Source: Candidatus Formimonas warabiya
GTDB taxonomy: Bacteria > Bacillota > Dehalobacteriia > Dehalobacteriales > Dehalobacteriaceae
NCBI RefSeq assembly: GCF_002777255.1
Contig: NZ_CP017634.1
Location: 4,662,903 to 4,726,902, forward strand
Length of the DNA: 64,000 nt
Reading direction: 5' to 3'
The notes beneath the pieces are model-generated. The model saw only the letters and a list, made by a program, of their open reading frames with translations. It did no database searches and was not told the origin of the DNA. A program made the translations under genes and the position numbers. The first letter of the stretch is position 1; each line of letters opens with the position of its first letter. This document shows, one piece after another, positions 25,001-31,685 of this stretch.

Positions 25001-27515
25001 TTTCTCCCACTGTGATCGGGTGGCTTTCTCCGCGAGAAAATGTCCACTGATTCTCAGACTCAAACCCATTCTCAGGCGCAAACCAATATTCCCAGGTTTC
25101 GGGCCCATTTTCCCCTTCCGGTTTGACAACACATAGATCCAACCACAGCGGGTAAGTTCCTGGCGTAATGATGATCTCCTGACCGCCGGTAACCGGTATG
25201 CCAAAATAATCGTCTAAGTAAAGCCACCCCCACCAATCAGACTGCCCTGTCACGCTTACCTGAACCCGGGACGTATTTGTCAGGTCAAAATTTACAGTTG
25301 ACTGGTCCGGTATCCTGGCCTCCTGGTGCAGGTAATAGGCGTTCTCCCCATCCGGGGCATTGAGGGCATAAAAGCCGTAGGAACCGGGATCCATCCAGGC
25401 GTTCATCGTTCCCTCGTCACCCAGGTATCCGATTAAATCGGGCAGGTTCAGGGGGATGCCGTTTTCGTCCTGATAATAGCACCAGATTTCGCCTCCCGCC
25501 ATGGGTTCCGTTGACTCCCCGGAATGGGCCTCAAAGGTTACCGGCTGGGCCTGGCTGCCGTCGATCACCATCATTTGGGGGGCTTCCAGCCGACGTACAT
25601 AATATACCGGAACCCAGTTCCCCTCCTCATCCTCCTGCCCGGAAGCGACCAGGACGACATAGTCATTGAGATCCGTGGCCCAGGAGCCGGGCACCCGCAG
25701 GGTGCCGTTACTGTCCGTCTGTCCCTGGTACACCGATTCGTACCAGTAGTCCGGCGGTCCGTCTTCCTGATTCCGATACCAGATGGAAACCAGTGCCTCC
25801 CGGCCAGGCGTCCCGTCCGGATTGATCACCTGAAACTGCAATCCGCTCTGTACCTGATTCTTTACTTCCACGGCCAGGCTGCCTTGTCCCAGTGAATTTT
25901 CCCCTGAATCCACCGCCTGGGCGATCAGGGTATAGGAGCCGTCCGCCAGGGGTTCTCCTCCCGGGGCCTTGGTGGTATCCCAGGTGAAATTGTAAAACAA
26001 TTGGCCGTCTTCTTCTGGATCTTTAATTACCTCGCCCAGCAGGTGATTCTCATCTATTTCATCCAGATAAAACCGTACCGCTCCGACTTCATCGGGATAG
26101 GCTACCTGTACTTGGAGCGGAATTTCGCCCCAGAGCCTGCTGCCCCCGTCGGGGCTGATAAAAGTAATAGTGTCCAGTTCGGGCAGCTCATCGGCGCTCA
26201 GGGCGTCCTCCGCCTGGACCAGCCCATATCCGTAATCCGGATCCCAGCCCTCTTCTCCCAGATCCCGGGCTGTTTCCTGGATCCGGGCGGCAATTTCCCC
26301 GGCATTTTCATCCGGATGAGCCATTTTTATCAGGGCCGCCACTCCGGAAACAAAGGGAGCGGCCATAGAGGTACCGCTAAAATAAGCGTAGCAACCCTCG
26401 TCGCCCAGGTCACCCAGGACTTCCACATCCTCCATGCCATAAACCTTTTCCGGCACGGTGCTCAAAACATGGACACCGGGAGCAACCACATCCAGGGACT
26501 CTCCATAATTGGAGAAATCAGCCTTTTCAAAATTATCTTCCTCTACAGCCCCTACCGTTAAAACCCCGGGCAAGGACGCCGGATAAAAATAGTCCACCAC
26601 GTCGTCCTCATTGCCTGCCGCTGCTACCACCAGGCATCCTTTTCCCTGGGCGTAAGACACCGCCTCGGCCAGGGTCCGGCTGTAACCGGGGCCGCCCAAA
26701 CTGAGATTGATCACCGCCGCTCCCTGGTCGGCAGCTGCCCGGATACCCAGGGCCACATCAAAAACCGTTCCTACGCCGTCTTTATCCAGCACCTTGATGG
26801 GAAGGATGGTGACCGGGAAGGTCCCCGCCACACCGGCAACGCCCAGATCATTGTTGGTCACCGCCCCGATGATGCCGGCCACATGGGTGCCGTGGCCGTT
26901 ATCGTCCATGGCGCCGTCGGCATCATTGCCGGCCGTATTTCCGTTGACGAAGTCTTTATCGTGGGTTGTGTCCACCCAGACGGGCAGATCGGGATCATCG
27001 GCCAGATCCGGGTGACTGTAATCCACGCCGGTGTCTACAACCGCCACAGTAACCCTCCTTGAAGAATCCCCTAACTCCTCCCAGGCGTCAGGGACATCAA
27101 TAGCATCTAATCCCCATTGGAGGGAGTAATAAAGATCATCCGGATCATCCTCTCCGGAGATCCGGTAAATATAATTGGGCTCCACATAGGCCACATTGGC
27201 ATCTTTCTCCAGTTCGGCCATGGCCTCATCCAGGCTGTCTTCGTCTTGCAGCCGGATTAAATGGACATTCAGATCGTCATCCGCGGTGATCATCTGGGCC
27301 TGCATCTTTTTTAGTGATTTATTGATGCTGGCCGTACCGGGGTCAGACCGGTACTTTACGATTAACTCCCCGCTTGTTTCCGGATCCCGGGACCCGTGAT
27401 TCTGGCTTGCTGTCCCATTCACCGGGAATAATAAAAACAATCCCAGCACCAGGAGTGCTGTGGCAAGAAAGATATGCTCCCGCATATTTTTCTTGTGCTG
27501 AAATAAACTTCTCAT
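22017..27515 (-). CDS. large S8 subtilisin-family serine protease with three C-terminal SLH domains
   Basis: I start at ATG 27515 (GGGAGA 9 nt upstream; ATG 27524 abuts it), giving 1,832 residues. A signal peptide comes first (HIFLATALLVLGLFLLFPVNG), then an I9-like inhibitor propeptide (about 50-120). The S8 domain has D161 (VAVVDTGVDYSHPD), H208 (NGHGTHVAG), N302 and S383 (SGTSMAAP), so it should be active. About 1,100 residues of beta-rich, acidic repeat domains follow, with GxYxALLSLD-type and PDGTPGREALVSI-type units suggesting CnaB/Big-like modules. A Gly-rich linker (GGSSGGGGGGGG) comes next. Three SLH domains end the protein (FTDFPAGHWAQNDVE, FRDVPAEAWFADDV, SSWALDDM) and anchor it to secondary wall polymer. 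A likely role is surface protein digestion or envelope maturation. Confidence 0.9.
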   Translation of the reverse strand: MRSLFQHKKNMREHIFLATALLVLGLFLLFPVNGTASQNHGSRDPETSGELIVKYRSDPGTASINKSLKKMQAQMITADDDLNVHLIRLQDEDSLDEAMAELEKDANVAYVEPNYIYRISGEDDPDDLYYSLQWGLDAIDVPDAWEELGDSSRRVTVAVVDTGVDYSHPDLADDPDLPVWVDTTHDKDFVNGNTAGNDADGAMDDNGHGTHVAGIIGAVTNNDLGVAGVAGTFPVTILPIKVLDKDGVGTVFDVALGIRAAADQGAAVINLSLGGPGYSRTLAEAVSYAQGKGCLVVAAAGNEDDVVDYFYPASLPGVLTVGAVEEDNFEKADFSNYGESLDVVAPGVHVLSTVPEKVYGMEDVEVLGDLGDEGCYAYFSGTSMAAPFVSGVAALIKMAHPDENAGEIAARIQETARDLGEEGWDPDYGYGLVQAEDALSADELPELDTITFISPDGGSRLWGEIPLQVQVAYPDEVGAVRFYLDEIDENHLLGEVIKDPEEDGQLFYNFTWDTTKAPGGEPLADGSYTLIAQAVDSGENSLGQGSLAVEVKNQVQSGLQFQVINPDGTPGREALVSIWYRNQEDGPPDYWYESVYQGQTDSNGTLRVPGSWATDLNDYVVLVASGQEDEEGNWVPVYYVRRLEAPQMMVIDGSQAQPVTFEAHSGESTEPMAGGEIWCYYQDENGIPLNLPDLIGYLGDEGTMNAWMDPGSYGFYALNAPDGENAYYLHQEARIPDQSTVNFDLTNTSRVQVSVTGQSDWWGWLYLDDYFGIPVTGGQEIIITPGTYPLWLDLCVVKPEGENGPETWEYWFAPENGFESENQWTFSRGESHPITVGENMQLSLTLEQTELVPGDSLYGDTTYQDNSGLFLWEVVKYEGDLSDERESSVSGRLPNGAGAQEAVTYRWDRETRAWEIVSYADDEPTEISPVLQIEKDNDGEWGTQEIECPSFTGFSYYLDPTVYVSGNYQALLSLDAGPLGSIQSRPESGNFSLGDFSPSDEVILEITAPGRESAEGAWVSVYVWTEADEWEEAWYEDLNDEGILHLPIGAGIERDDQVLIVVASSDEDSLQEPFFLYENVGMIGQRDSLEIDGTRARQVEITASASDDGIANMNILNTVFLPAGEGDNLWSITNYLGGTDEDGKLKVWLDPGIYSISGYSYSMDPDPDENTAAFYLNTPLVEVPSRSENGPEEFSILLNGDDTATITPQLTGEISSLALLPVNNAVPYSPFFELYQGDKLYLTPGTYRIATLAFREDPDGVWAYFEEMPGWSWAEDGQALDSGDEETFRFSTDFSFDLSLRENEVDKGDYLQGDVTIRDVVYGNRIADVGVSPRWYHEDGIYLSFSPEGKLLVQNERGKMTAESYDVIAPFLSIFHGEDRIYHEKNADHYLTASYLVPSDAATGSYTAQMALQIGPEGVITDTEAFEVTAGGSSGGGGGGGGGSNDAPIAVDKEDVSKYFADHPDAEALTVEAKNKKNPSVTITLDGLKLLQDKEKDLVIAGQNLAIADLLSALDLDEILDSAGTDQDVEVKITFGQQSGEENARLVLSDGMHFVAGLNLEITVLVKGNEEGTVSTFRSPISITLQLTPEQLQGCNVDLLGVYYYNEETDEMEYVGGTYDAASGKIRFETPHWSKYLVLEYKKAFTDFPAGHWAQNDVEVLVARHIVTGLSDTKFGPEKSISRAEFAALLVRALGVTADSGQEEIFRDVPAEAWFADDVAAAYQAGLIQGSSGDTFAPQSTITREEMAVMIVRALKYLEKMPEDPEMNADETLQSFADRTQVSSWALDDMAFAVTSGIMEGRTADTLAPGGQASRAESAVILKRFMQEAGLL

Positions 27516-27757
27516 CCAAATCATTCTCCCATCTCTCTCATCTTCTCCTCACCTATCGCCTTTTTCTGCGCTTCTGCTTCCGTCCCCCTTTCCGGCCTAT
27601 TCTCGTAGAAGCGGAAAAAATACTAAACGGTAATTATTTCCCTATGCGTCCATCGATTCCTGTTTTTGTTAAAAAATTTTTGGGAAAATAATCCGGCCGC
27701 GCAAAAAATGGCGAAGCAGGGGAGCGACGGGAGAAATTGTCAATAGAGGAAATTTTA

Positions 27758-27786
27758 TTGAAAGAATAGGGACCGGTTGATATAAT
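27758..27786 (+). promoter_or_regulatory. Sigma-A-type promoter of satD-DUF3307
   Basis: TTGAAA (27758-27763) and TATAAT (27781-27786) are separated by 17 nt, 32 bp before the start codon. The remaining intergenic stretch (27516-27757) must hold the subtilase promoter on the minus strand, which I could not place. Confidence 0.7.
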
Positions 27787-27817
27787 CAAATTATGTCAGA
27801 ATGGGGGAGGGGAAGGA

Positions 27818-28612
27818 ATGGGCCTTTTTGGCGTCATTAATATGGATATCGTCAACTCCAGAAAAATGAAGGAGCGCAAGACTTTTCAAAATAATTTACT
27901 GGATTTTATAGAAACAATGAATCAGAAATACCTGAATACCTTGTTAGTTGCGCCGATCCGGATCATATTGGGTGATGAATGGCAAATCGTTCTGAAAAAA
28001 CCGGCCCAGTGTTACCGGGTGATCCATGAATTTCAGCAATTTCTCTGGCAAAGCGGCCTAGAGGCTTATGCAGGCTTTAGTATCGGAACGATCAGCACGG
28101 AAGTTTTTGATGACAACAGAATCATGGACGGCCCGGTTTTTGTCGCGGCCCGGGAAGCCCTTCTCGTGGTAAAAAAGAATGCCAAAAACCATGCCAAGTC
28201 CTTGTTTAGTAAAAGAAACCGGGTTTTTCTTTATGACGGGGAATATCCTTATTTGTACCTGGAACGGAACATGGCCATGCATAGTGAAAAATCTGCTTTC
28301 GAGGAAGTGGCCGCAGCATTAGAACCGGAGAGCAGTTTTCCCTCTGTTTCCGACCGGCTCCTCTTGGTGAAAATCATCAATCTCTTGATCGAAAACAATG
28401 AAATCCTGAAAGAGAAAATGAGTCCCAAACAAAAAGATACCTATATTAAATATTTTAATTCCCCTTCTTACCGGAGGCTTTCCGAGGAGTTAAAGGAATC
28501 TACCAGCAGCATTAGCCAGAAACTGAACATTGCGGAATATTTTACCATTCAAAGAAACCATCAGATGGTTTCCCAACTGCTTGAGCTGTATGGTAGTTTA
28601 AGGAGAGAGTAA
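27818..28612 (+). CDS. SatD family protein
   Basis: The product has 264 residues; GGGGGAGGGGAAGGA lies before ATG 27818. The opening GVINMDIVNSRKM, followed by ILGDEWQIVL, FSIGTIST and DGPVFVAAREAL, is the SatD-family pattern; it resembles a nucleotidyl-cyclase-like fold with its Asp/Glu positions. The C-terminal part (190-264) is helical with a possible helix-turn-helix (SEELKESTSSISQKLNI). SatD and the DUF3307 membrane protein that starts 2 bp downstream are recurrent partners. In Streptococcus suis sat genes were found near a restriction-modification locus; the biochemical role is not established. Confidence 0.75.
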   Translation: MGLFGVINMDIVNSRKMKERKTFQNNLLDFIETMNQKYLNTLLVAPIRIILGDEWQIVLKKPAQCYRVIHEFQQFLWQSGLEAYAGFSIGTISTEVFDDNRIMDGPVFVAAREALLVVKKNAKNHAKSLFSKRNRVFLYDGEYPYLYLERNMAMHSEKSAFEEVAAALEPESSFPSVSDRLLLVKIINLLIENNEILKEKMSPKQKDTYIKYFNSPSYRRLSEELKESTSSISQKLNIAEYFTIQRNHQMVSQLLELYGSLRRE

Positions 28613-28614
28613 GA

Positions 28615-29436
28615 ATGGATATTTCTATATTGCTTTGCCTGATTCTTGCCCATGTGACCGCTGATTTTTTACTGCAGCGGGAAGCAATTATTGATTTGAG
28701 ATTTCATAGCCGGCGGAAAACCAGGTTCTGCGGGAATGCTTTACATGCCGGCATTTATTTTTGCCTTTCTTTTGCCTTCACACTTCCCTGGTTTTCCCTC
28801 CCTTTAATGGGAACGGTGGGCCTTGCCGCGATCATCCACTTGATCATAGACATGACAAAGTCGGAACTTGTGATGATGAATCCGGAAAGACGACATCATT
28901 TATGGCTTTTCTTAGGGGACCAGACGGTCCATTTAATTTGTCTATTTATTCTTTGGGTTGTCCTGGTAAAAGGAGACATGCAAGGCCTGCTCCGCTTCCT
29001 GGAGCGATATGCGATCTGCGCGGATATTACTGCCCCAAAAATCCTGTTGATCCTATTGCTCTTTGTTGTGGGTATCTGGGGAGTAGGGCATTTTATTAAG
29101 ATATACAGCAGCTGGCTCCGCTATTGCGCGCAGAAAAGAGAAAGCAAGGAAGGCAAAGAGCGGGAAGCTGTTTTGGAGAATGAGGTGCAAAAGGGTGTTT
29201 ACGAGGGAGGATTTATGATTGGCTTGCTGGAGCGGGCATTTATTATTATTTCCCTTGCCTATGGGCTGCCCAACGAAGTGATCGGTTTTGCCTTAGCGAC
29301 CAAGTCGATCGCGCGCTTTAAAAGGTTTGACGATGATACATTTGTCGAGTATTTTATCATCGGTACTTTCATCAGTTTTATTTCTGCCATCATCGTCGGC
29401 ATGCTGATTCTGAAGATTCTTCACAGCCCTACTTGA
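28615..29436 (+). CDS. DUF3307 family membrane protein
   Basis: The product has 273 residues and begins two bases after the SatD stop, with AGGAGAG as ribosome site. It has about six hydrophobic helices. The family signature is at the N-terminus (LILAHVTADFLLQ) with HAGIYF, AIIHLIIDMTKSELV and FLGDQTVHL, whose His/Asp residues sit inside or at the ends of helices. The long C-terminal part contains EGGFMIGLLERAFIIISL and FALATKSIARFKRFDD. Function is unknown; it is the standard partner of SatD. Its 3' end overlaps the convergent SatD-like gene by 8 bp. Confidence 0.75.
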   Translation: MDISILLCLILAHVTADFLLQREAIIDLRFHSRRKTRFCGNALHAGIYFCLSFAFTLPWFSLPLMGTVGLAAIIHLIIDMTKSELVMMNPERRHHLWLFLGDQTVHLICLFILWVVLVKGDMQGLLRFLERYAICADITAPKILLILLLFVVGIWGVGHFIKIYSSWLRYCAQKRESKEGKEREAVLENEVQKGVYEGGFMIGLLERAFIIISLAYGLPNEVIGFALATKSIARFKRFDDDTFVEYFIIGTFISFISAIIVGMLILKILHSPT

Positions 29437-29809
29437 TAATAACCAGTGAATGATTCCCTTCTTTGGCCAGGTTAACTGCTTTACGGGCATGATAGAAAGA
29501 AGGTCCGTCCAATTGATTGACCGTAAGCTCAAAATCGTGGATGGTGACCGTACCGATACCAATGCCGCAGTAAAATTGGATTTGTGCCATCGTTTCCTGA
29601 AAAAAATCTAAAATGCGTTGATAATTACAGGGATACTTAAGCAGCCCCTGCCATTCGTCGCCAACGGTAATAATAAACGGAGCGGCCAAGTCTTCGGAAA
29701 AATTACGGTTGGCCCGTTTTAGCATCTCAATAATCTGGTATTGGACAGACTGGCGGTTTTTTAATTGTCTTGAACTTTTAAGATCACAGATCATTGTCAT
29801 ATAGACCAT
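29429..29809 (-). CDS. short SatD-like protein
   Basis: With ATG 29809 (GGAGAG 6 nt upstream) the product has 126 residues; ATG 29851 has no ribosome site. It has the same framework as the N-terminal half of the SatD protein at 27818: MTMICDLKSSRQL, FIITVGDEWQGLL, GIGIGTVTI and DGPSFYHARKAVNLA. It lacks the C-terminal helical half. The two genes converge, so this is not a simple tandem duplicate. Four TTAAC boxes, including a perfect palindrome, lie upstream and suggest dedicated control. Confidence 0.65.
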   Translation of the reverse strand: MVYMTMICDLKSSRQLKNRQSVQYQIIEMLKRANRNFSEDLAAPFIITVGDEWQGLLKYPCNYQRILDFFQETMAQIQFYCGIGIGTVTIHDFELTVNQLDGPSFYHARKAVNLAKEGNHSLVIIK

Positions 29810-29854
29810 ATTCGTCTCTCCATCAAAGTGGTGATAGCCGGATTCTGCCATAAG

Positions 29855-29936
29855 TATGTTAAGGTATGATGCTTAACATATAGCTTATTAAGGAATAAAA
29901 CTTAACAGACTCCTGATTGATTTTTCGCACTTAACA
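29855..29936 (-). promoter_or_regulatory. Array of CTTAACA boxes upstream of the short satD-like gene
   Basis: TATGTTAAG (29855-29863) and CTTAACATA (29872-29880) form a perfect inverted repeat with an 8-nt spacer. Further CTTAACA boxes stand at 29901-29907 and 29930-29936, about three helical turns apart. Repeats of this sort are typical operators. They cover the region where the minus-strand promoter must be. Confidence 0.6.
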
Positions 29937-30084
29937 CCATTATTGACAACCATATGAAAGCTTATACTTTAAATCAGGTAAATATCTGTCAAGTAGTCTA
30001 TAATATGGTTTGCTGTACACTTTGTGTGCAAGTACGAGGAGTATCCGGGAAATTAAAAGGGTTTCGGGAAAGCAATTAATCAAT

Positions 30085-30140
30085 AAGGTTTTGAGAATAG
30101 TCATAAACCCAACCTTTGTGAGCTTACGACTATTTTTTTT
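30085..30140 (+). terminator. Terminator with a competing alternative hairpin in the gvp leader region
   Basis: AATAGTC (30096-30102) pairs with GACTATT (30128-30134), with TAA/TTA extending the stem, and is followed by eight T residues. AAGGTT (30085-30090) can instead pair with AACCTT (30111-30116), which is incompatible with the first stem. This is the layout of an attenuator or of a short terminated RNA. A TATAAT at 29999-30004 could start such an RNA, but I see no good -35. Confidence 0.5.
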
Positions 30141-30157
30141 GTTTAAGGATAAATTGT

Positions 30158-30186
30158 GTGTCAATTTCGCGGCTTGTACATATAAT
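30158..30186 (+). promoter_or_regulatory. Putative promoter of the gas-vesicle operon
   Basis: TATAAT (30181-30186) has GTGTCA (30158-30163) 17 nt upstream. The start site would lie near 30193 and leave a 5' leader of about 70 nt before gvpA1. It is downstream of the terminator ending at 30140, so the leader RNA and the operon may be separate transcripts. Confidence 0.5.
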
Positions 30187-30261
30187 GTATTAGGGGTAGG
30201 GGAAATCTCCTTTCATGGTTGATCATTTCGGGCTTGGAATCTAGTTAGGAGGGTAGTATTT

Positions 30262-30513
30262 ATGAAGCACAGTGTACATGCTTCAAGCCTTGCGGAAGTT
30301 CTTGACCGTATTTTAGATAAAGGTATTGTGATTGATGCATATGTCATCGTATCGTTGGTAGGTATTGAATTGTTGGCGGTAGAGCTTAGAGCTGTAATCG
30401 CATCGGTAGAAACATGGCTTCTTTATGCTGAGGCAGTAGGATTAACGGAAGAGCACCACCATCATCACGACCACGATCATGACCATCACGGATATAAAGA
30501 ATATGCCGCATAA
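30262..30513 (+). CDS. gvpA1: gas vesicle structural protein GvpA with His/Asp-rich C-terminal tail
   Basis: The product has 83 residues and a strong AGGAGGG ribosome site. Residues 1-62 are a textbook GvpA: short N-terminal helix (SLAEVLDRILDKGIVIDAY), two beta strands (VIVSLVGIELLAVELRAVIA) and the C-terminal helix (VETWLLYAEAVGL). GvpA polymerises into the ribbed protein shell of gas vesicles. The tail after residue 62 is unusual: residues 65-76 contain nine His and three Asp (EEHHHHHDHDHDHHGYKE), where ordinary GvpA ends by about residue 71. The frame is intact to the stop. The tail would decorate the outer shell surface and could bind Ni, Zn, Co or Cu. Confidence 0.92.
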   Translation: MKHSVHASSLAEVLDRILDKGIVIDAYVIVSLVGIELLAVELRAVIASVETWLLYAEAVGLTEEHHHHHDHDHDHHGYKEYAA

Positions 30514-30538
30514 TTAAATATATCATATTCCATGATCT

Positions 30539-30572
30539 AATATCTGGGCATAGCTTGTCCAGATATTTTTTT
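30539..30572 (+). terminator. Rho-independent terminator/attenuator between the two gvpA genes
   Basis: AATATCTGG (30539-30547) and CCAGATATT (30559-30567) form a perfect 9-bp stem followed by a T-run to 30572. Most transcripts from the upstream promoter should end here, giving an excess of gvpA1 message; read-through feeds the rest of the operon. Confidence 0.75.
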
Positions 30573-30703
30573 GCTCTGAAAACCGCTAACATGGAACCAA
30601 TTAAGAAAGAAATGAATATCTTACTAGTAGGTAAGGAGATGAGTTTTGTAACTGATTCAGCTTTTTACCGGGAAAAATGAAAAACATCTCAGGAGGGAAA
30701 TCA

Positions 30704-30919
30704 ATGAAACATAGCGTCGCTGCCTCGAGTTTAGCAGAAGTTATTGACCGTATCTTGGACAAGGGTATTGTAATTGATGCGTTTGCCCGGGTCTCATTGG
30801 TAGGAATTGAGCTTCTTGCCATTGAAGCAAGAATCGTCATTGCCAGTGTGGAAACCTGGTTATTATACGCAGAAGCAGTGGGTCTTACCAAAGGCAAATG
30901 GGAAGAAGCTGCAGCATAA
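30704..30919 (+). CDS. gvpA2: gas vesicle structural protein GvpA (standard length)
   Basis: The product has 71 residues from ATG 30704 (GGAGGGAAATCA before it), the usual GvpA length. It is close to GvpA1 throughout residues 1-62 (MKHSV-ASSLAEV-DRILDKGIVIDA, VSLVGIELLA, VIASVETWLLYAEAVGLT) but ends in KGKWEEAAA with no His tail. GvpA2 probably forms the bulk or a distinct part of the shell alongside GvpA1. Paired gvpA genes are common in bacilli, where the second may be called gvpB. Confidence 0.92.
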   Translation: MKHSVAASSLAEVIDRILDKGIVIDAFARVSLVGIELLAIEARIVIASVETWLLYAEAVGLTKGKWEEAAA

Positions 30920-30937
30920 TAAATTATTCTGATGTTG

Positions 30938-30973
30938 ATGTATCGGAACATAAGTGATTATGTTCCGATACAT
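30938..30973 (+). terminator. Perfect 16-bp hairpin after gvpA2
   Basis: ATGTATCGGAACATAA (30938-30953) and TTATGTTCCGATACAT (30958-30973) close over a GTGA tetraloop. Only a short T-rich tract follows (TTCTT), so it may act as a partial terminator, an RNase barrier that stabilises gvpA mRNA, or both. Confidence 0.65.
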
Positions 30974-31000
30974 TTCTTAAAAAATCTGGGAGGAATTACG

Positions 31001-31282
31001 GTGGGACGCAAAGGCGAAATGGAAGCAATAGCCTGCAGAATATTAAACGCATATGAAGATCGGTGCAAGGACTTAGAAAAATTAGCCTGTGAGTTCAAAA
31101 TTATGCTGGAAAAGTCTGCCCTGAAAAGGGGCAGCAGATGGGTGAAGGATGAAGAAATCGTCAGGCAGCTGGCAAAGATTCTTTGTGAAGCGGAAGAGCT
31201 TCTGGACGATATAGAAAAAGAGAGGTTGGAGGCCGCCCATGTATTTGATCGTATGATGGCAGCTTCCAAAGAGTGTAAATAA
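31001..31282 (+). CDS. small helical protein of the gas-vesicle operon, unrecognised
   Basis: From GTG 31001 (GGGAGGAATTAC upstream) the product has 93 residues; an ATG-less extension back to 30932 would run through the hairpin and is rejected. The protein is almost wholly alpha-helical and charged (MEAIACRILNAYEDRCKDLE, EIVRQLAKILCEAEELLDDI, ERLEAAHVFDRMMAA), with heptad-like spacing and four Cys. It does not match GvpF, G, J, K, L, N, O, S or U as I know them. The position between gvpA2 and gvpO implies a role in shell assembly or regulation. Confidence 0.55.
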   Translation: MGRKGEMEAIACRILNAYEDRCKDLEKLACEFKIMLEKSALKRGSRWVKDEEIVRQLAKILCEAEELLDDIEKERLEAAHVFDRMMAASKECK

Positions 31283-31380
31283 ACTTTTCGGAACGAAAAG
31301 GGGTATTCCGGCATAGAAAGGACTGGCCATGCAGTTGTGGTACAGTCTTTTCTAAAGTAAAAGATTATGGGGGGGAAAAT

Positions 31381-31647
31381 ATGTTTATTGACAAAGTGAT
31401 CGGTGAAGTAAAATCCTTTTTTCAGCACAGCATGGGAAGAACCGGTGAGGTCATAGGTGTCACAAAAACAGAGGATGGTTGGGTTGCCGAAATCGAAATT
31501 CTCGAGGATGAAGAGTATTTAAAGCAACATGGCCGAAACGGGATGATCGCCCTTTATGAAGTCCGTTTGACGACAGATTTAGAAGTGATGCACTATGAAC
31601 GAAAATCTTTACGGGAACGAGGGAAATTCGAAGCCGTCCCCCAGTAA
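31381..31647 (+). CDS. gvpO: gas vesicle protein GvpO
   Basis: The product has 88 residues; GGGGGGAAAAT precedes ATG 31381. The GvpO family pattern is clear: VIGVTKTEDGWVAEIEILE followed by GMIALYEVRLTTDLEVMHYERKS, a beta-rich module. GvpO is required for gas vesicle formation in halobacteria and is found next to gvpN in bacterial loci, as here. It may act in regulation or early assembly. Confidence 0.8.
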   Translation: MFIDKVIGEVKSFFQHSMGRTGEVIGVTKTEDGWVAEIEILEDEEYLKQHGRNGMIALYEVRLTTDLEVMHYERKSLRERGKFEAVPQ

Positions 31648-31685
31648 TATAATCTGATATCAATATGTTTGTGGGAGGAGAAGTT

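Noticed and set aside
30010..30222. 70-residue plus-strand frame and 74-residue minus-strand frame in the gvp leader
   Set aside because: They run through the predicted terminator and promoter, lack ribosome sites and have no recognisable features.
30449..30510. GvpA1 His tail as a frameshift artefact or engineered tag
   Set aside because: The frame continues cleanly to GYKEYAA and a stop, the codons mix CAC, CAT and GAC, and the surrounding DNA is natural in style.
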